NCBI RefSeq assembly: GCF_017303295.1
Contig: NZ_JAFKOK010000005.1
Coordinates: 206,196-270,195, forward strand
Reading direction: 5' to 3'
Length of the DNA: 64,000 nucleotides
Source: Rhodobacter sp. NTK016B
Lineage (GTDB): Bacteria > Pseudomonadota > Alphaproteobacteria > Rhodobacterales > Rhodobacteraceae
The notes beneath the pieces were generated by a model. That model did not search any database. It saw only the letters and a program-made list of their open reading frames with translations, and was not told the DNA's origin. This document shows positions 53,506 to 62,349 of the stretch, piece after piece (the first letter of the stretch is position 1; the number at the start of each line of letters is the position of its first letter). The translations under genes were made by a program, and so were the position numbers.

Positions 53506-54264
53506 TCAGACCTGCGCTTCGCCGAGATAGGCTTCGCGCACCTTGGGATGTCCCTTGATCCGTTCGGGAACGTCCTCGACCAGCGGCGTGCCCTGGGCGA
53601 GAACGGTGATGCGGTCGGCGAGGCTGAACACCACGTGCATGTCGTGTTCGATGATCGCCATGGTGATGTGCAGCCGGTCCTTGATGTCCTTGAGCAGCTC
53701 GATCGTGTTGTTGGTATCGGCGCGCGCCATGCCGGCCGTGGGCTCGTCCAGAAGCAGAAGCTTGGGTTTCTGAACAAGGCACATCGCCATTTCCAGCCGC
53801 CGCTTGTCGCCCCGGCTGAGGGACGAGGCCTGCATGTTGCGCTTTTCCAGCATGTTGACCTCGGCCAGCATCTGCTCGGCCTCGTCGTTGAGCGATTTCT
53901 CGCGAGCGACGGTCTCGAAAGCGTGCAGGCGGAAAGAGCCGTCGCGCCGCGCGAAACAGGGGATCAGCATGTTTTCCATCACGCTCAGATCGCCGAAGAT
54001 CTCGGGCGTCTGGAACACGCGGCTGATCCCCAACTGGTTGATCTCGTGCGGCTTCAGGCCCAGCAGGTTCTTGCCCTGAAAGGTCACGCTGCCCGAATCC
54101 GGCATCAGCTTGCCGACAAGGCAATTCAGCAGCGTGGACTTGCCCGCGCCGTTGGGGCCGATGATCGCGTGGCAGCTTCCCTCGGCCACGTCGAGATTGA
54201 CATCCCCCAGCGCCTGCAGCCCGCCGAACTTCTTGTTGACGCCGGTGACTTCAAGAATTCCCAT
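53506..54264 (-). CDS. Branched-chain-type ABC ATPase, LivG-like (system 2)
   Basis: 252-residue ATPase with Walker A GPNGAGKST near residue 37. The signature region is LSRGDKRRLEMAMCL, a variant of LSxGxxR seen in LivG proteins, followed by Walker B LLLLDEPTAGMARAD and switch IEHDMHVVF. It pairs with the LivF-like subunit downstream and lies 12 nt after the LivM-type gene. Confidence 0.92.
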   Translation of the reverse strand: MGILEVTGVNKKFGGLQALGDVNLDVAEGSCHAIIGPNGAGKSTLLNCLVGKLMPDSGSVTFQGKNLLGLKPHEINQLGISRVFQTPEIFGDLSVMENMLIPCFARRDGSFRLHAFETVAREKSLNDEAEQMLAEVNMLEKRNMQASSLSRGDKRRLEMAMCLVQKPKLLLLDEPTAGMARADTNNTIELLKDIKDRLHITMAIIEHDMHVVFSLADRITVLAQGTPLVEDVPERIKGHPKVREAYLGEAQV

Positions 54265-54276
54265 CAGACGTCTCCC

Positions 54277-55515
54277 TCATTCGCCGGGTTGTTCGGCGCT
54301 GTCCGTGCCATTCTTTGGGGCGCCGTTCTTTGGCGCGCCGTTCTTGCGCCCCCGGGCGCCGTCGCGACGAAAGAGCCGGCCAAGGCGCTGTCCGCCCTCG
54401 ACGATGCCACCGGGAAGAAAGATCACCACCAGCATGAAGACCGCGCCCAGAAGCAGGTGCCAGCCTTCGCCGACGAAGGGTTTGATGATGGTCACGAAGA
54501 CCGAGTCGAGCCACGCGGGCAGACCCGAGAACCAGCCATGCAGCACGGCTTCGTTGATCGTCGAGATGATCGATTCCAGATAGACGATCACGCCTGCACC
54601 CAGAACCGGGCCGATCAGCGTGCCCGCACCGCCGAGGATGGTCATCAGCACTACCTCGCCCGAAGCGGTCCAGAGCATCCGCTCGGCGCCCGCGAGCGGG
54701 TCCATCGCGACCATCAGCCCGCCCGCGAGCCCGGCATACATCCCCGAGATCACGAAGGCCGCCAGCGCGTAGGGGCGCGAACTTAGCCCGGTATAGCTCA
54801 TCCGGCTCTGGTTCGATTTCACTGCCCTCAGCATCAGCCCGAAGGGCGAGCGGAACAGCCGGATGGCAAGGAACATCGCAAGCGCGAAGACGGTGGCGGC
54901 GAAGTAATAGCCGAAATTGAACACGAAGCTCCACGCGCCGACATCGATGGTGATGCCCTGTCCCATCTCGATGCCGAAGAAATGCGGCACGGGGATATTG
55001 CCCGACGCGGTCTGGCTGGTGCCGATCACGCGCGGATCGTCGAGCGACAATTGCAGCCCGGTCTCGCCGCCGGTGATCGGGGTCAGCACCGAATAGGCGA
55101 GGCTGTAGCACATCTGCGCGAAAGCCAGCGTCAGGATCGAGAAGTAGATCCCCGAACGACGCAGCGACACGAAGCCGATGATCAGCGACAGCGCGCCCGC
55201 CGCGAGCACCGACAGGATCAGCGCGGGGATCACGTTCATGGTGAGCAGCTTCATCATCCAGACCCCGGCATAGGATCCGACGCCGAGAAACGCGGCATGG
55301 CCGAAGCTGAGATAGCCGGTCAGCCCGAACAGGATGTTGAAGCCGACCGCGAAGATGCCGAAGATCACCAGCTTTTGCATCATGTCGGGATAGCCTGCAT
55401 TGAACTGCGCGAGGCTCGATCCGTCCGGAAACGGGTTCAGAATGAACGGCGCGAAGATCAGCATGATCAGGATGATGACGTAGAGCCTTGTATCTGCCTT
55501 GTTAAGTCCGAGCAC
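54277..55515 (-). CDS. Branched-chain-type ABC permease, LivM-like (system 2)
   Basis: 412-residue permease with the LivM core [34 protein letters not shown] and [25 protein letters not shown]. Length exceeds the usual 330-360 because of a charged C-terminal extension (about residues 375-412) containing a short repeat of NGAPK units. The start ATG at 55515 is 3 nt after the LivH-type stop. Confidence 0.9.
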   Translation of the reverse strand: MLGLNKADTRLYVIILIMLIFAPFILNPFPDGSSLAQFNAGYPDMMQKLVIFGIFAVGFNILFGLTGYLSFGHAAFLGVGSYAGVWMMKLLTMNVIPALILSVLAAGALSLIIGFVSLRRSGIYFSILTLAFAQMCYSLAYSVLTPITGGETGLQLSLDDPRVIGTSQTASGNIPVPHFFGIEMGQGITIDVGAWSFVFNFGYYFAATVFALAMFLAIRLFRSPFGLMLRAVKSNQSRMSYTGLSSRPYALAAFVISGMYAGLAGGLMVAMDPLAGAERMLWTASGEVVLMTILGGAGTLIGPVLGAGVIVYLESIISTINEAVLHGWFSGLPAWLDSVFVTIIKPFVGEGWHLLLGAVFMLVVIFLPGGIVEGGQRLGRLFRRDGARGRKNGAPKNGAPKNGTDSAEQPGE

Positions 55516-55518
55516 GGC

Positions 55519-56550
55519 TCATTCCTCCATCACGCCCTTGCGGCCCAGAAGGCCCCGAGGACGGGTCAACAGCACGATGACGGCGACCAGATAGATCACC
55601 ACCTGATTGATACCGGGGATCAGCTCGATCACCTGCGTCATCGATGCGAAGCTCTGCAGGATCCCCAGCAGGAAACCCGACGCGACCGCACCGGCAAGCG
55701 AGCCCATGCCGCCGACCACCACGACGACGAAGCTGAGGACCAGAAAGTCCATCCCCATATGGTAATTGGGCGACAGGATCGGCGTGTACATTACCCCCGC
55801 GAAGCCCGCGACGATCGAGGCCAGCGCGAAGACGATGACGAAGCGCTTGTCGATATCGATACCCAGAAGGCCCACGGTCTCGCGGTCGGCCATACCGGCG
55901 CGCACGACCATGCCGAAGGTGGTGAATTGCAAGAAGGCAAAGACCGCGCCGACCACCACGGCGGCAAAGCCGAAATACACAAGGCGCCAGTAGGGATACA
56001 TGATTGCGTACGGATCAAAGCCCAGCCAGACGCCAAAATCGAATGACCCGATGAAGATCTCTGGCGCCGGTGTCGGGATCGGGTTGGCGCCGAAATTCGC
56101 CTTGATGATCTCCTGCAGCACGATCGCCAGCCCGAAGGTCACAAGGATCTGGTCGGCATGCGGACGCTTGTAGAAATGGCGGATCAGCCCGCGCTCCATC
56201 GCCACGCCGATCAGCGCCATGACCGGCACCGCCACGATCAGCGCCAGCGGCACGGACCAGTCGATGATCGTCGCGCCGATCTCGGGGCCGAACCAGTGCT
56301 CGACATAGGGGGTCTGCACCCGCAGGGGCCGGTTGAGAAAGTCGAGCCGTGTCTCGTCGATGGTCTCGAAGGACAGGTTGAGCAGGTTCTTCACCGTCAC
56401 GGCGACGAACGCGCCGAGCATGAACAGCGCCCCATGCGCGAAGTTGACCACGCCCAGCGTCCCGAAGATCAGGGTCAGACCCAGCGCGATCAGCGCATAG
56501 GCCGACCCTTTGTCCAGGCCGTTGAGGATTTGCAGGATGATCGATTCCAT
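55519..56550 (-). CDS. Branched-chain-type ABC permease, LivH-like (system 2)
   Basis: 343-residue permease starting MESIILQILNGLDKGSAYALIALGLTLIFGTLGVVNFAHGALFMLGAFVAV, the normal LivH opening. I choose ATG at 56550; a TTG at 56562 four codons upstream is possible. A larger than usual periplasmic insertion (about residues 48-85) holds NLSFETIDETRLDFLNRPLRVQ. GGMGSLAGAVASGFLLGILQSF is the coupling region. It is separated from the upstream binding-protein gene by about 110 nt of GC-rich sequence, which may allow processing or attenuation. Confidence 0.9.
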   Translation of the reverse strand: MESIILQILNGLDKGSAYALIALGLTLIFGTLGVVNFAHGALFMLGAFVAVTVKNLLNLSFETIDETRLDFLNRPLRVQTPYVEHWFGPEIGATIIDWSVPLALIVAVPVMALIGVAMERGLIRHFYKRPHADQILVTFGLAIVLQEIIKANFGANPIPTPAPEIFIGSFDFGVWLGFDPYAIMYPYWRLVYFGFAAVVVGAVFAFLQFTTFGMVVRAGMADRETVGLLGIDIDKRFVIVFALASIVAGFAGVMYTPILSPNYHMGMDFLVLSFVVVVVGGMGSLAGAVASGFLLGILQSFASMTQVIELIPGINQVVIYLVAVIVLLTRPRGLLGRKGVMEE

Positions 56551-56663
56551 GGAAGTTCCCAATCCGGTGCCACAAGGGCGGGGATCACCCGCTGATCACC
56601 GGGGCGATCAGCGCGGATGCCCGGACGCGGTGAAGCGCCCGGGCCGTGTCGGTTGCAAAAGGA

Positions 56664-58007
56664 TCAGGCGCCCGGGTTGCAGGCTCCCAGGTCACCGCCT
56701 TGGAAATCGGGGTGATCGACCGGATAGGTGACGGTCTCGCGCGGGGTGATCTCGACGATCTCCAGAAGGTCGAACTCGTTTTGCGGGTTCTCCTTACCCT
56801 TCACGACCAGCACGTCCTTGAAGCACTGGTGATCCTCGGCGCGGTACAGCGTCGGGCCGTTGCCCAGCCCGTCGAACTCGAAGCCTTCCAGCGCTTCGGC
56901 CACGCCGCAGGGGTTGAACGTGCCCGCGCGGGTCACGGCATCGGCATAGAGCAGGGTCTGCGCGTAGCAGGTCTGCGCCGCCTGGCTGGGCGGGAAGCCG
57001 TATTTCTCGCCGAACGACCGGGTAAAGGCCTGCGAGCCTTCATCCGTCAGCGACCAGTGCCAGTTGGTCGAGCCGAAGATCCCCTCGATGGCCGACCCCG
57101 CACCGCGCGCCATCAGGCGCGAGAACAGCGGCACGACGATTTCGAAGTTCTTGCCGTTGACCTGCAGGTCGCGCAGGCCGAACTGCACCGCCTGCGTCAG
57201 CGAGTTGACCATGTCCCCGCCGTAATGGTTCAGCACCAGCACATCGGCACCCGAATTGGCCACCGGCGTCAGGTAGGATGAGAAGTCGCCCGCGCCCACC
57301 GGGGTCAGCACGGCGTTGGTGGTCTCCCAGCCCATTGCCTCGGTATAGGCGCGGATCGACCGCTCCTGCGACCAGCCCCAGGTATAGTCGGCGGTCAGGT
57401 GATAGGCCTTGCGGTCGGTGCCGTAATTGGCTTCCAGGATCGGCGCGAGGGCGCGGCCCGTCATCTCGGTATTGAAGAAATGGCGGAAGCCGTTCGCGCG
57501 GCGGTCCTTGCCGGTTGTGTCGTTCGAGTGGGTCAGACCGGCCATGAAGATCACGCCAGCATCCTGACAGAGGCCCTGCACGGCGATCGCCACGCCCGAG
57601 GACGAGCCGCCGGTGATCATGATCGCACCGTCGCGTTCGATCATCGAGCGAGCGGACGAGCGGGCGGCATCGGACGAGGTCTGCGTGTCGCCGGTGACGT
57701 ATTCGACGCGGCGGCCCAGAATGCCGGTGCCATCCAGCACGCGGCTGGAGAAGGTGTTGAGCATACCGCCATCGCCCTCACCGTTGAGATGCTCGACGGC
57801 AAGCTGATAGGCGCGCAGCTCGTCCGCGCCCTCATCCGCATAGGCGCCGGTCTGCGGGACGTTGAAGCCCAGCGTGACGCTGCCCGAGCCAGGTTCGTTG
57901 GTGAAGCCATAGGCGCGATTGGTGAAAATCATGGGCGCGGCCATCGCAATACCCGACGCGGCACCCGCTCGCAGAAGTCCGCGGCGCGACAGTTTCAGAT
58001 CAGACAT
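56664..58007 (-). CDS. Branched-chain-type ABC substrate-binding protein (system 2)
   Basis: 447-residue periplasmic family 6 binding protein. The N terminus MSDLKLSRRGLLRAGAASGI followed by AMAAPMIF is a convincing Tat signal (SRRGLLRAG). The mature domain opens SVTLGFNVPQTGAYADEGADELRAYQLAVEHLNGEGDGG. Long insertions and paired cysteines near the C terminus (NPCGVAEAL, HQCFKDV, GACNPGA) set it apart from ordinary LivK and suggest a group of larger binding proteins. It is the first gene of the second importer operon. The ligand is unknown. Confidence 0.88.
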   Translation of the reverse strand: MSDLKLSRRGLLRAGAASGIAMAAPMIFTNRAYGFTNEPGSGSVTLGFNVPQTGAYADEGADELRAYQLAVEHLNGEGDGGMLNTFSSRVLDGTGILGRRVEYVTGDTQTSSDAARSSARSMIERDGAIMITGGSSSGVAIAVQGLCQDAGVIFMAGLTHSNDTTGKDRRANGFRHFFNTEMTGRALAPILEANYGTDRKAYHLTADYTWGWSQERSIRAYTEAMGWETTNAVLTPVGAGDFSSYLTPVANSGADVLVLNHYGGDMVNSLTQAVQFGLRDLQVNGKNFEIVVPLFSRLMARGAGSAIEGIFGSTNWHWSLTDEGSQAFTRSFGEKYGFPPSQAAQTCYAQTLLYADAVTRAGTFNPCGVAEALEGFEFDGLGNGPTLYRAEDHQCFKDVLVVKGKENPQNEFDLLEIVEITPRETVTYPVDHPDFQGGDLGACNPGA

Positions 58008-58543
58008 GTATTCCTCCCATAAGATGGTTGCGGCCCGGCTCGTCTCCTCCAGATCCGGGAAGCCCCATCGTTAAATGGGTTCCATAGCGATGTTTCAAAA
58101 TCCAGTGATAATTCGAGTGTTTTGTTGCGCGCTGAAAAATGTAAATTTGTAAACGTGGTTTCCTCCGCTCCGGTGGCCTTGCCGATGCCGCAAATGAAAA
58201 GCGAAGAGTTTTAGGCCGTTGGGGTGGAATTTCTGCGACTGCACGATGCGCGAATGCTGCACGGACGCGCGGGATAAAATGATTTTCAGTCAAGTGAATG
58301 TTGTAAAGGGCTGTCAACGCGGCCTTGTGGGGCGATGGGATCGGATGCAGCCGCGTCTGCATCAATAGCACCGAATCAATACCGCTGACGGCGCCTGCCA
58401 TTTCCCGGCGAACAAGGGTTTCGGCACGCTGAAAACGCGGGTTCTCAAAGGGGAAAAGCACCGACAGAAGGGGCATTCCGGCACCGCCATGCGCCGGAAA
58501 ACGGCCCCTTGGCGAGCCGGAAATCGCGGTCAGGAAAGCCCTG
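58008..58543. promoter_or_regulatory. 536-nt intergenic region upstream of importer 2
   Basis: No convincing gene. A frame open on the minus strand across most of it lacks any family-like sequence. The part 58070-58310 is AT-richer and, read on the minus strand, contains TTGACA (58317-58312) and TTGACT (58293-58288), possible -35 elements for the binding-protein gene. A perfect inverted repeat GATGCAG-N6-CTGCATC lies at 58344-58363. The segment 58370-58540 holds nothing I recognise. Confidence 0.4.
58344..58363. repeat. Inverted repeat GATGCAG/CTGCATC
   Basis: Seven-base perfect arms with a 6-nt spacer (58351-58356), about 340 nt upstream of the importer-2 binding-protein start and 180 nt beyond the aldehyde dehydrogenase stop. 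With no adjacent T-run it looks more like a protein-binding operator than a terminator. Confidence 0.45.
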
Positions 58544-60001
58544 TCAGGCGATATGGATCGTCTTGACCTCAAGATAATTGTCGAGCCCCTCGGGCCCGCC
58601 TTCGCGTCCCATGCCGCTTTCACGGTAGCCGCCAAACGGGTGCTCGGGGTCGACGATCAGACCGTTGATCGTCAGCCCACCGGTTTTCATCCGTTTGGCG
58701 AAACGATAGGCGCGCTCGACATCGCGGGAATAGACCGCGCCGTTCAGCCCGTAGCGGGTGGCGTTGACCTTGCGCTCGGCGTCGTCCTCGTCGTCATAGC
58801 CAATGACCGAGACGACGGGGCCGAAGATCTCTTCCTGTGCGATCTTCATGTCCGGCGTGACGTCGCTGAACACCGTGGGTTCAACATAAAACCCCTTGTC
58901 CAGCCCGCGGGGACGCCCGCCGCCGCAGGCCAGCATCGCCCCGCCCGCGCGCCCGGCGGCGATATAACCTTCGACTTTCTCGCGCTGTCGGGCCATCGCC
59001 AGCGGTCCCATCTGGGTCGCAGGATCAGCCGGATCGCCCACCTTCAGCGACCGGACGGCGGGCAGGAACGTGTCGAGGAATTCCTGCTTGCGCGCATTGG
59101 GCACCAGAAGCCGGGTGAGCGAGAAACAGACCTGCCCGGTGATCGGCATGGAATAGACCATGAGCGACGGCAGCGCCTGCTGGAAATCCGCGTCGGGCAG
59201 CAGAACGGCGGCGGACTTGCCGCCCAGTTCCAGCGACACCCGCGCCAGCCGGTCGGCGCAGACCCGCATGATATGTTTGCCCACAGCGGTCGAGCCGGTA
59301 AAGCCCACCTTGTCGATCTGCGGATGCCGGATCAGGTGGTCGCCGCCCTCGCGGCCCGAGGGCACGAGGTTAAACACCCCGCGCGGCAGCCCGGCCTGTT
59401 CGATGCACTCGGCAAGGATATAGGCTTCGAGCGGTGTTTCGGGCGACGGCTTGGCGACGAAGGTGCACCCCGCTGCCAGCCCGGCGGCGATCTTGTAGGT
59501 CAGCAGCACCATCGGCGCATTCCATGGCGAGATCGCTGCGCAGACGCCCACCGGTTCGCGCAGGACGCGCACGGCACCGCCATCGGCGCGGCGTCGGTCG
59601 TCGCGGAACGGGTAGTGTTCGATCAGGTCGGCGTAATAGCGAAACAGCGTCGCGTTCTGGGGCACCAGTTTGCGTGTCAGGCTTATCGGTGCGCCCACCT
59701 GCATGGTCCAGGCCCAGGCGATTTCTTCCAGCCGGTTGGTGATCAGCGCCGCGATCCGCCGCAGATAGGACGCCCGCTCGGCCGGTTCCATCCGGGGCCA
59801 GGGGCCATGCTCGAAGGCCTCGCGCGCAGCGGCGACGGCGGCGTCGATATCCTCCGGCGCGGCCTCGGGGTAGCGGATGATGGTTTCCTCAGTCACCGGC
59901 GAGACCACCTCGGTCATCCGCGACGTGCGCGGGCGGACCCAGTCGCCGTTGATGAAGAAGCGCTCGGGCGCCTTCAGGGGCATCGCCGCATTGGTGGTCA
60001 T
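58544..60001 (-). CDS. Aldehyde dehydrogenase family protein
   Basis: 485-residue NAD(P)-dependent aldehyde dehydrogenase. It carries SPWNAPMVLLTYKIAAGLAAGCTFVAKPSPETP, FTGSTAVGKHIM, the general base in LELGGKSA, the nucleophile in GQVCF and EEIFGPVVSVIGY. The ATG at 60001 follows GAGGAAGG; the frame remains open to 60073 through the start of the SPFH gene's 3' end. It is 13 nt downstream of the flotillin-like gene and so probably co-transcribed with it. The substrate is likely an aliphatic or aromatic aldehyde but cannot be fixed. Confidence 0.9.
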   Translation of the reverse strand: MTTNAAMPLKAPERFFINGDWVRPRTSRMTEVVSPVTEETIIRYPEAAPEDIDAAVAAAREAFEHGPWPRMEPAERASYLRRIAALITNRLEEIAWAWTMQVGAPISLTRKLVPQNATLFRYYADLIEHYPFRDDRRRADGGAVRVLREPVGVCAAISPWNAPMVLLTYKIAAGLAAGCTFVAKPSPETPLEAYILAECIEQAGLPRGVFNLVPSGREGGDHLIRHPQIDKVGFTGSTAVGKHIMRVCADRLARVSLELGGKSAAVLLPDADFQQALPSLMVYSMPITGQVCFSLTRLLVPNARKQEFLDTFLPAVRSLKVGDPADPATQMGPLAMARQREKVEGYIAAGRAGGAMLACGGGRPRGLDKGFYVEPTVFSDVTPDMKIAQEEIFGPVVSVIGYDDEDDAERKVNATRYGLNGAVYSRDVERAYRFAKRMKTGGLTINGLIVDPEHPFGGYRESGMGREGGPEGLDNYLEVKTIHIA

Positions 60002-60014
60002 GGGTGGGCCTTCC

Positions 60015-61565
60015 TCAATCGTCGCGCCGGTCGCGGCGGCGCTTGCGGTCCAGATCGCCGTCGCGGATGTCATCGGTCAGCCGGTCCAGAACGCGGTGCA
60101 GATTGGGGGCCTGAACCGCCTGATCCAGCACCGATTCCAGCGCCTGCAGGATCGCCCCGCGCGAGCCTTCGACGGTGCCGACCTGGTTGATGTTGATTTC
60201 CTTGATCTTTTCGACCGGCTTCATCATCTCGCCCATGATCTTCGGCATCGCATCCAGCCGCGCCAGTTCGGCCTCATGCGCCAGCGTCGCCTCGGAACGG
60301 GTATTCTCGGCAGCGATGCGGGCGGTCAGGGCCTCGGCATCGGCCTTGGCGCGGGTGAGCCCGGCCTCGGCGTCCAGACGGGCGGATTCCAGCGCCTCGC
60401 CCGCGACCTTGTGCGCCGATTGCGCAGCGATCTCGGCCCGGCGTGCGGCGGCGGCGGCTTCGGCCTCGGCGCTGACGACACCCAGATCGCGCTTGCGTTC
60501 GGCCTCGGCCCCGGCGCGGGCGGTCTCGATCGCCTCATGCGCGCGGACCGCTTCGGCGCGGGCCAGATCGGCCTCGGCCTGCGCGCGCGATTCTTCCTGG
60601 CTTTTCGCCAGCACCTGCACCGCGCGTTCCTGCTCGGCGATCTCCAGCGCGCGGGCGCGCAGGATCTCGGCCTCGCGGATCGCCTGTTCGCGGGCGATAT
60701 CGGCGGCCTGAATGTCCTGCTCCATCCGGATCCGGGCCTCGGCGGCGGCGCGTTCGGCCTCGGCCTTGGCGCGCGCGATCTCGGCCAGCTGGGTGGCCAT
60801 CAGCGCTTCGATCTGCTGAGCTTGCGCGATTTCGGCGCGGCGTTCTTCAAGGTCGATCTCAAGCTGACGGCGCGAGGCCTCCATCGCCGCGCGCCGGACG
60901 GAAACCTGTGTCTCCCCCTCGATCTCGGCCCGCTCGCGTTTGGACAGCGCCACAACCTCGGCCAGCTTGCGCAGGCCCACGGCGTTGAAGGCGTTGTTCT
61001 CATCGAGCGCGCCAAAGGGCGTTTGGTCCAGCGCGGACAGCGACACGCTGTCCAAAGCCAGCCCATACCGCGTGATCGAGGCCGACAGCGCCGTGCGCAC
61101 CGCGTCGACGAATTCGGCGCGGTTTTCGTGCAGCTCGTCCATCGTATGACGCGCCGCGACCGAGCGCAGGGCATCGACCAGCATCCCCTCGATCAGCGCG
61201 CGCAGCTCATCGGGTTGGAAACTGCGGCGCCCGAGCGCCTGCGCGGCCCGCGCGACGGCCTCGTCCGAGGGCGGCACCGACAGATAGAACTCGGCCGCCA
61301 CATCGACGCGCAGCCGGTCGCGGGTGATGAGCGCGCGTTCACCCTGACGCTGTATGTCCAGCCGTATCGTCTGCATGTTGACGCGGCTGACCTCGTGGAA
61401 CCATGGCAGGGCCAGCACGCCGCCGTCGATGACGACCTTGCGCCCGCCGATCCCGGTCCGCACGAGGCTGACGGCATTGGTCGACCGCTCGTAGAACGCG
61501 GCGGCCAGCCCGATCAGCACGGCAAGCACGACGATCAAGGCGATAATCCAGAAGATGGTGCTCAT
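60015..61565 (-). CDS. SPFH/flotillin-like membrane protein
   Basis: 516-residue flotillin/YqiK-like protein. One N-terminal membrane helix (IFWIIALIVVLAVLIGLAAAFY, residues 4-25) is followed by an SPFH domain (about 30-210, including MQTIRLDIQRQGERALITRDRLRVDVAAEFYLSV). A very long Ala/Glu/Arg coiled coil (about 215-440) and a C-terminal tail rich in Arg/Asp follow. Such proteins scaffold membrane microdomains and usually sit next to an NfeD-like partner, which is absent here. It is embedded instead among aldehyde dehydrogenases and SDRs. I use the ATG at 61565. Confidence 0.88.
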   Translation of the reverse strand: MSTIFWIIALIVVLAVLIGLAAAFYERSTNAVSLVRTGIGGRKVVIDGGVLALPWFHEVSRVNMQTIRLDIQRQGERALITRDRLRVDVAAEFYLSVPPSDEAVARAAQALGRRSFQPDELRALIEGMLVDALRSVAARHTMDELHENRAEFVDAVRTALSASITRYGLALDSVSLSALDQTPFGALDENNAFNAVGLRKLAEVVALSKRERAEIEGETQVSVRRAAMEASRRQLEIDLEERRAEIAQAQQIEALMATQLAEIARAKAEAERAAAEARIRMEQDIQAADIAREQAIREAEILRARALEIAEQERAVQVLAKSQEESRAQAEADLARAEAVRAHEAIETARAGAEAERKRDLGVVSAEAEAAAAARRAEIAAQSAHKVAGEALESARLDAEAGLTRAKADAEALTARIAAENTRSEATLAHEAELARLDAMPKIMGEMMKPVEKIKEININQVGTVEGSRGAILQALESVLDQAVQAPNLHRVLDRLTDDIRDGDLDRKRRRDRRDD

Positions 61566-61587
61566 CTGTGGGTCCTTTCCGGATGCC

Positions 61588-62349
61588 TCAAAGCCCCTCG
61601 AGGCGGGTTTGTATCTGCGCCGAATGCCCGCCATCGGCGGCAAGGCTGGCGCCCGTCAGACCCTGCGCAAGGTCGGACAGAAGGAAGATCGCGGCGCGCG
61701 CGGCGATGGCGGCGCCTTCGCCCGCGTCGAGGCCAAGCTCGGCGGCACGCGCCAGCGGCAGGCGGCCATCGGGCTGGGCCGGAATGACCGCGTTGACGCG
61801 CAGCGACGGCCAGGCCTGCGCGCGGCCTAGCGCCCAGGCGGCTATGGCCCAGCCGATCAGTCGGGCGGTGCCCGTGGGTTCGGTGTCCAGCGCCCATGTT
61901 GCGGCGAAGGTCTCGGACGCGCCGGGCTGCAGGCTGACGCCCGCCCGGATCGCGGCCAGCGCGCCGGGGCGTGCCTTGTCAACGGTTGCGCCCCGCACGA
62001 CGATGCCCGCGCCCTTCGGCAGGCGCGGGGCCAGCATTGCGGCCAGTCGCTTGGGCGCGGCCAGTGCCTCGGCCAGTTGGCGCGCGGGCGGGCCGTCGGG
62101 CAGGGCGGGGAACAGTGCAAGGCCGTCCAGATCGTCGGGCAGGGCCTGCGCCAGCGCATCGACCGATGCGGGATCGCCCGGATCGACGCGGTAGAGTTCG
62201 GCCAGATGGTCGAAACGCGCCTCTGCATCGATGCCCAGAACCTCGGCCCCCGCCGCCTCGGCCGCGCGCGCGACAGCCAGTCCGAGGCCCGAGCCCGAAC
62301 CCATGACCGCGATGCGCTTGTCGCGCAGAAGGGGCAGAGGCGCCGTCAT
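61588..62349 (-). CDS. SDR-fold protein lacking the catalytic Tyr and Lys
   Basis: 253-residue protein with an SDR cofactor motif (VMGSGSGLGLAVARAA, residues 15-30) and the post-catalytic SLRVNAVIPAQPDG and C-terminal LTGASLAADGGHS of classical SDRs. The segment where YxxxK should be reads TEPTGTARLIGWAIAAW (about residues 156-172), with neither Tyr nor Lys. The NAG motif is also missing (ALFPALPDG). It may bind a nucleotide without acting as a dehydrogenase, or use other residues. It overlaps the aldehyde dehydrogenase upstream by 1 nt, so the two are co-translated. Confidence 0.75.
   Translation of the reverse strand: MTAPLPLLRDKRIAVMGSGSGLGLAVARAAEAAGAEVLGIDAEARFDHLAELYRVDPGDPASVDALAQALPDDLDGLALFPALPDGPPARQLAEALAAPKRLAAMLAPRLPKGAGIVVRGATVDKARPGALAAIRAGVSLQPGASETFAATWALDTEPTGTARLIGWAIAAWALGRAQAWPSLRVNAVIPAQPDGRLPLARAAELGLDAGEGAAIAARAAIFLLSDLAQGLTGASLAADGGHSAQIQTRLEGL

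Noticed and set aside
58000..58635. 211-codon minus-strand frame across the intergenic gap before importer 2
   Set aside because: It overlaps the end of a real aldehyde dehydrogenase gene, runs through AT-rich promoter-like sequence and has no family resemblance.
60200..60950. Possible tandem DNA repeats in the flotillin-like gene
   Set aside because: The regular Ala/Glu/Arg coding of the coiled coil produces a repetitive look, but no exact repeated DNA unit is visible.
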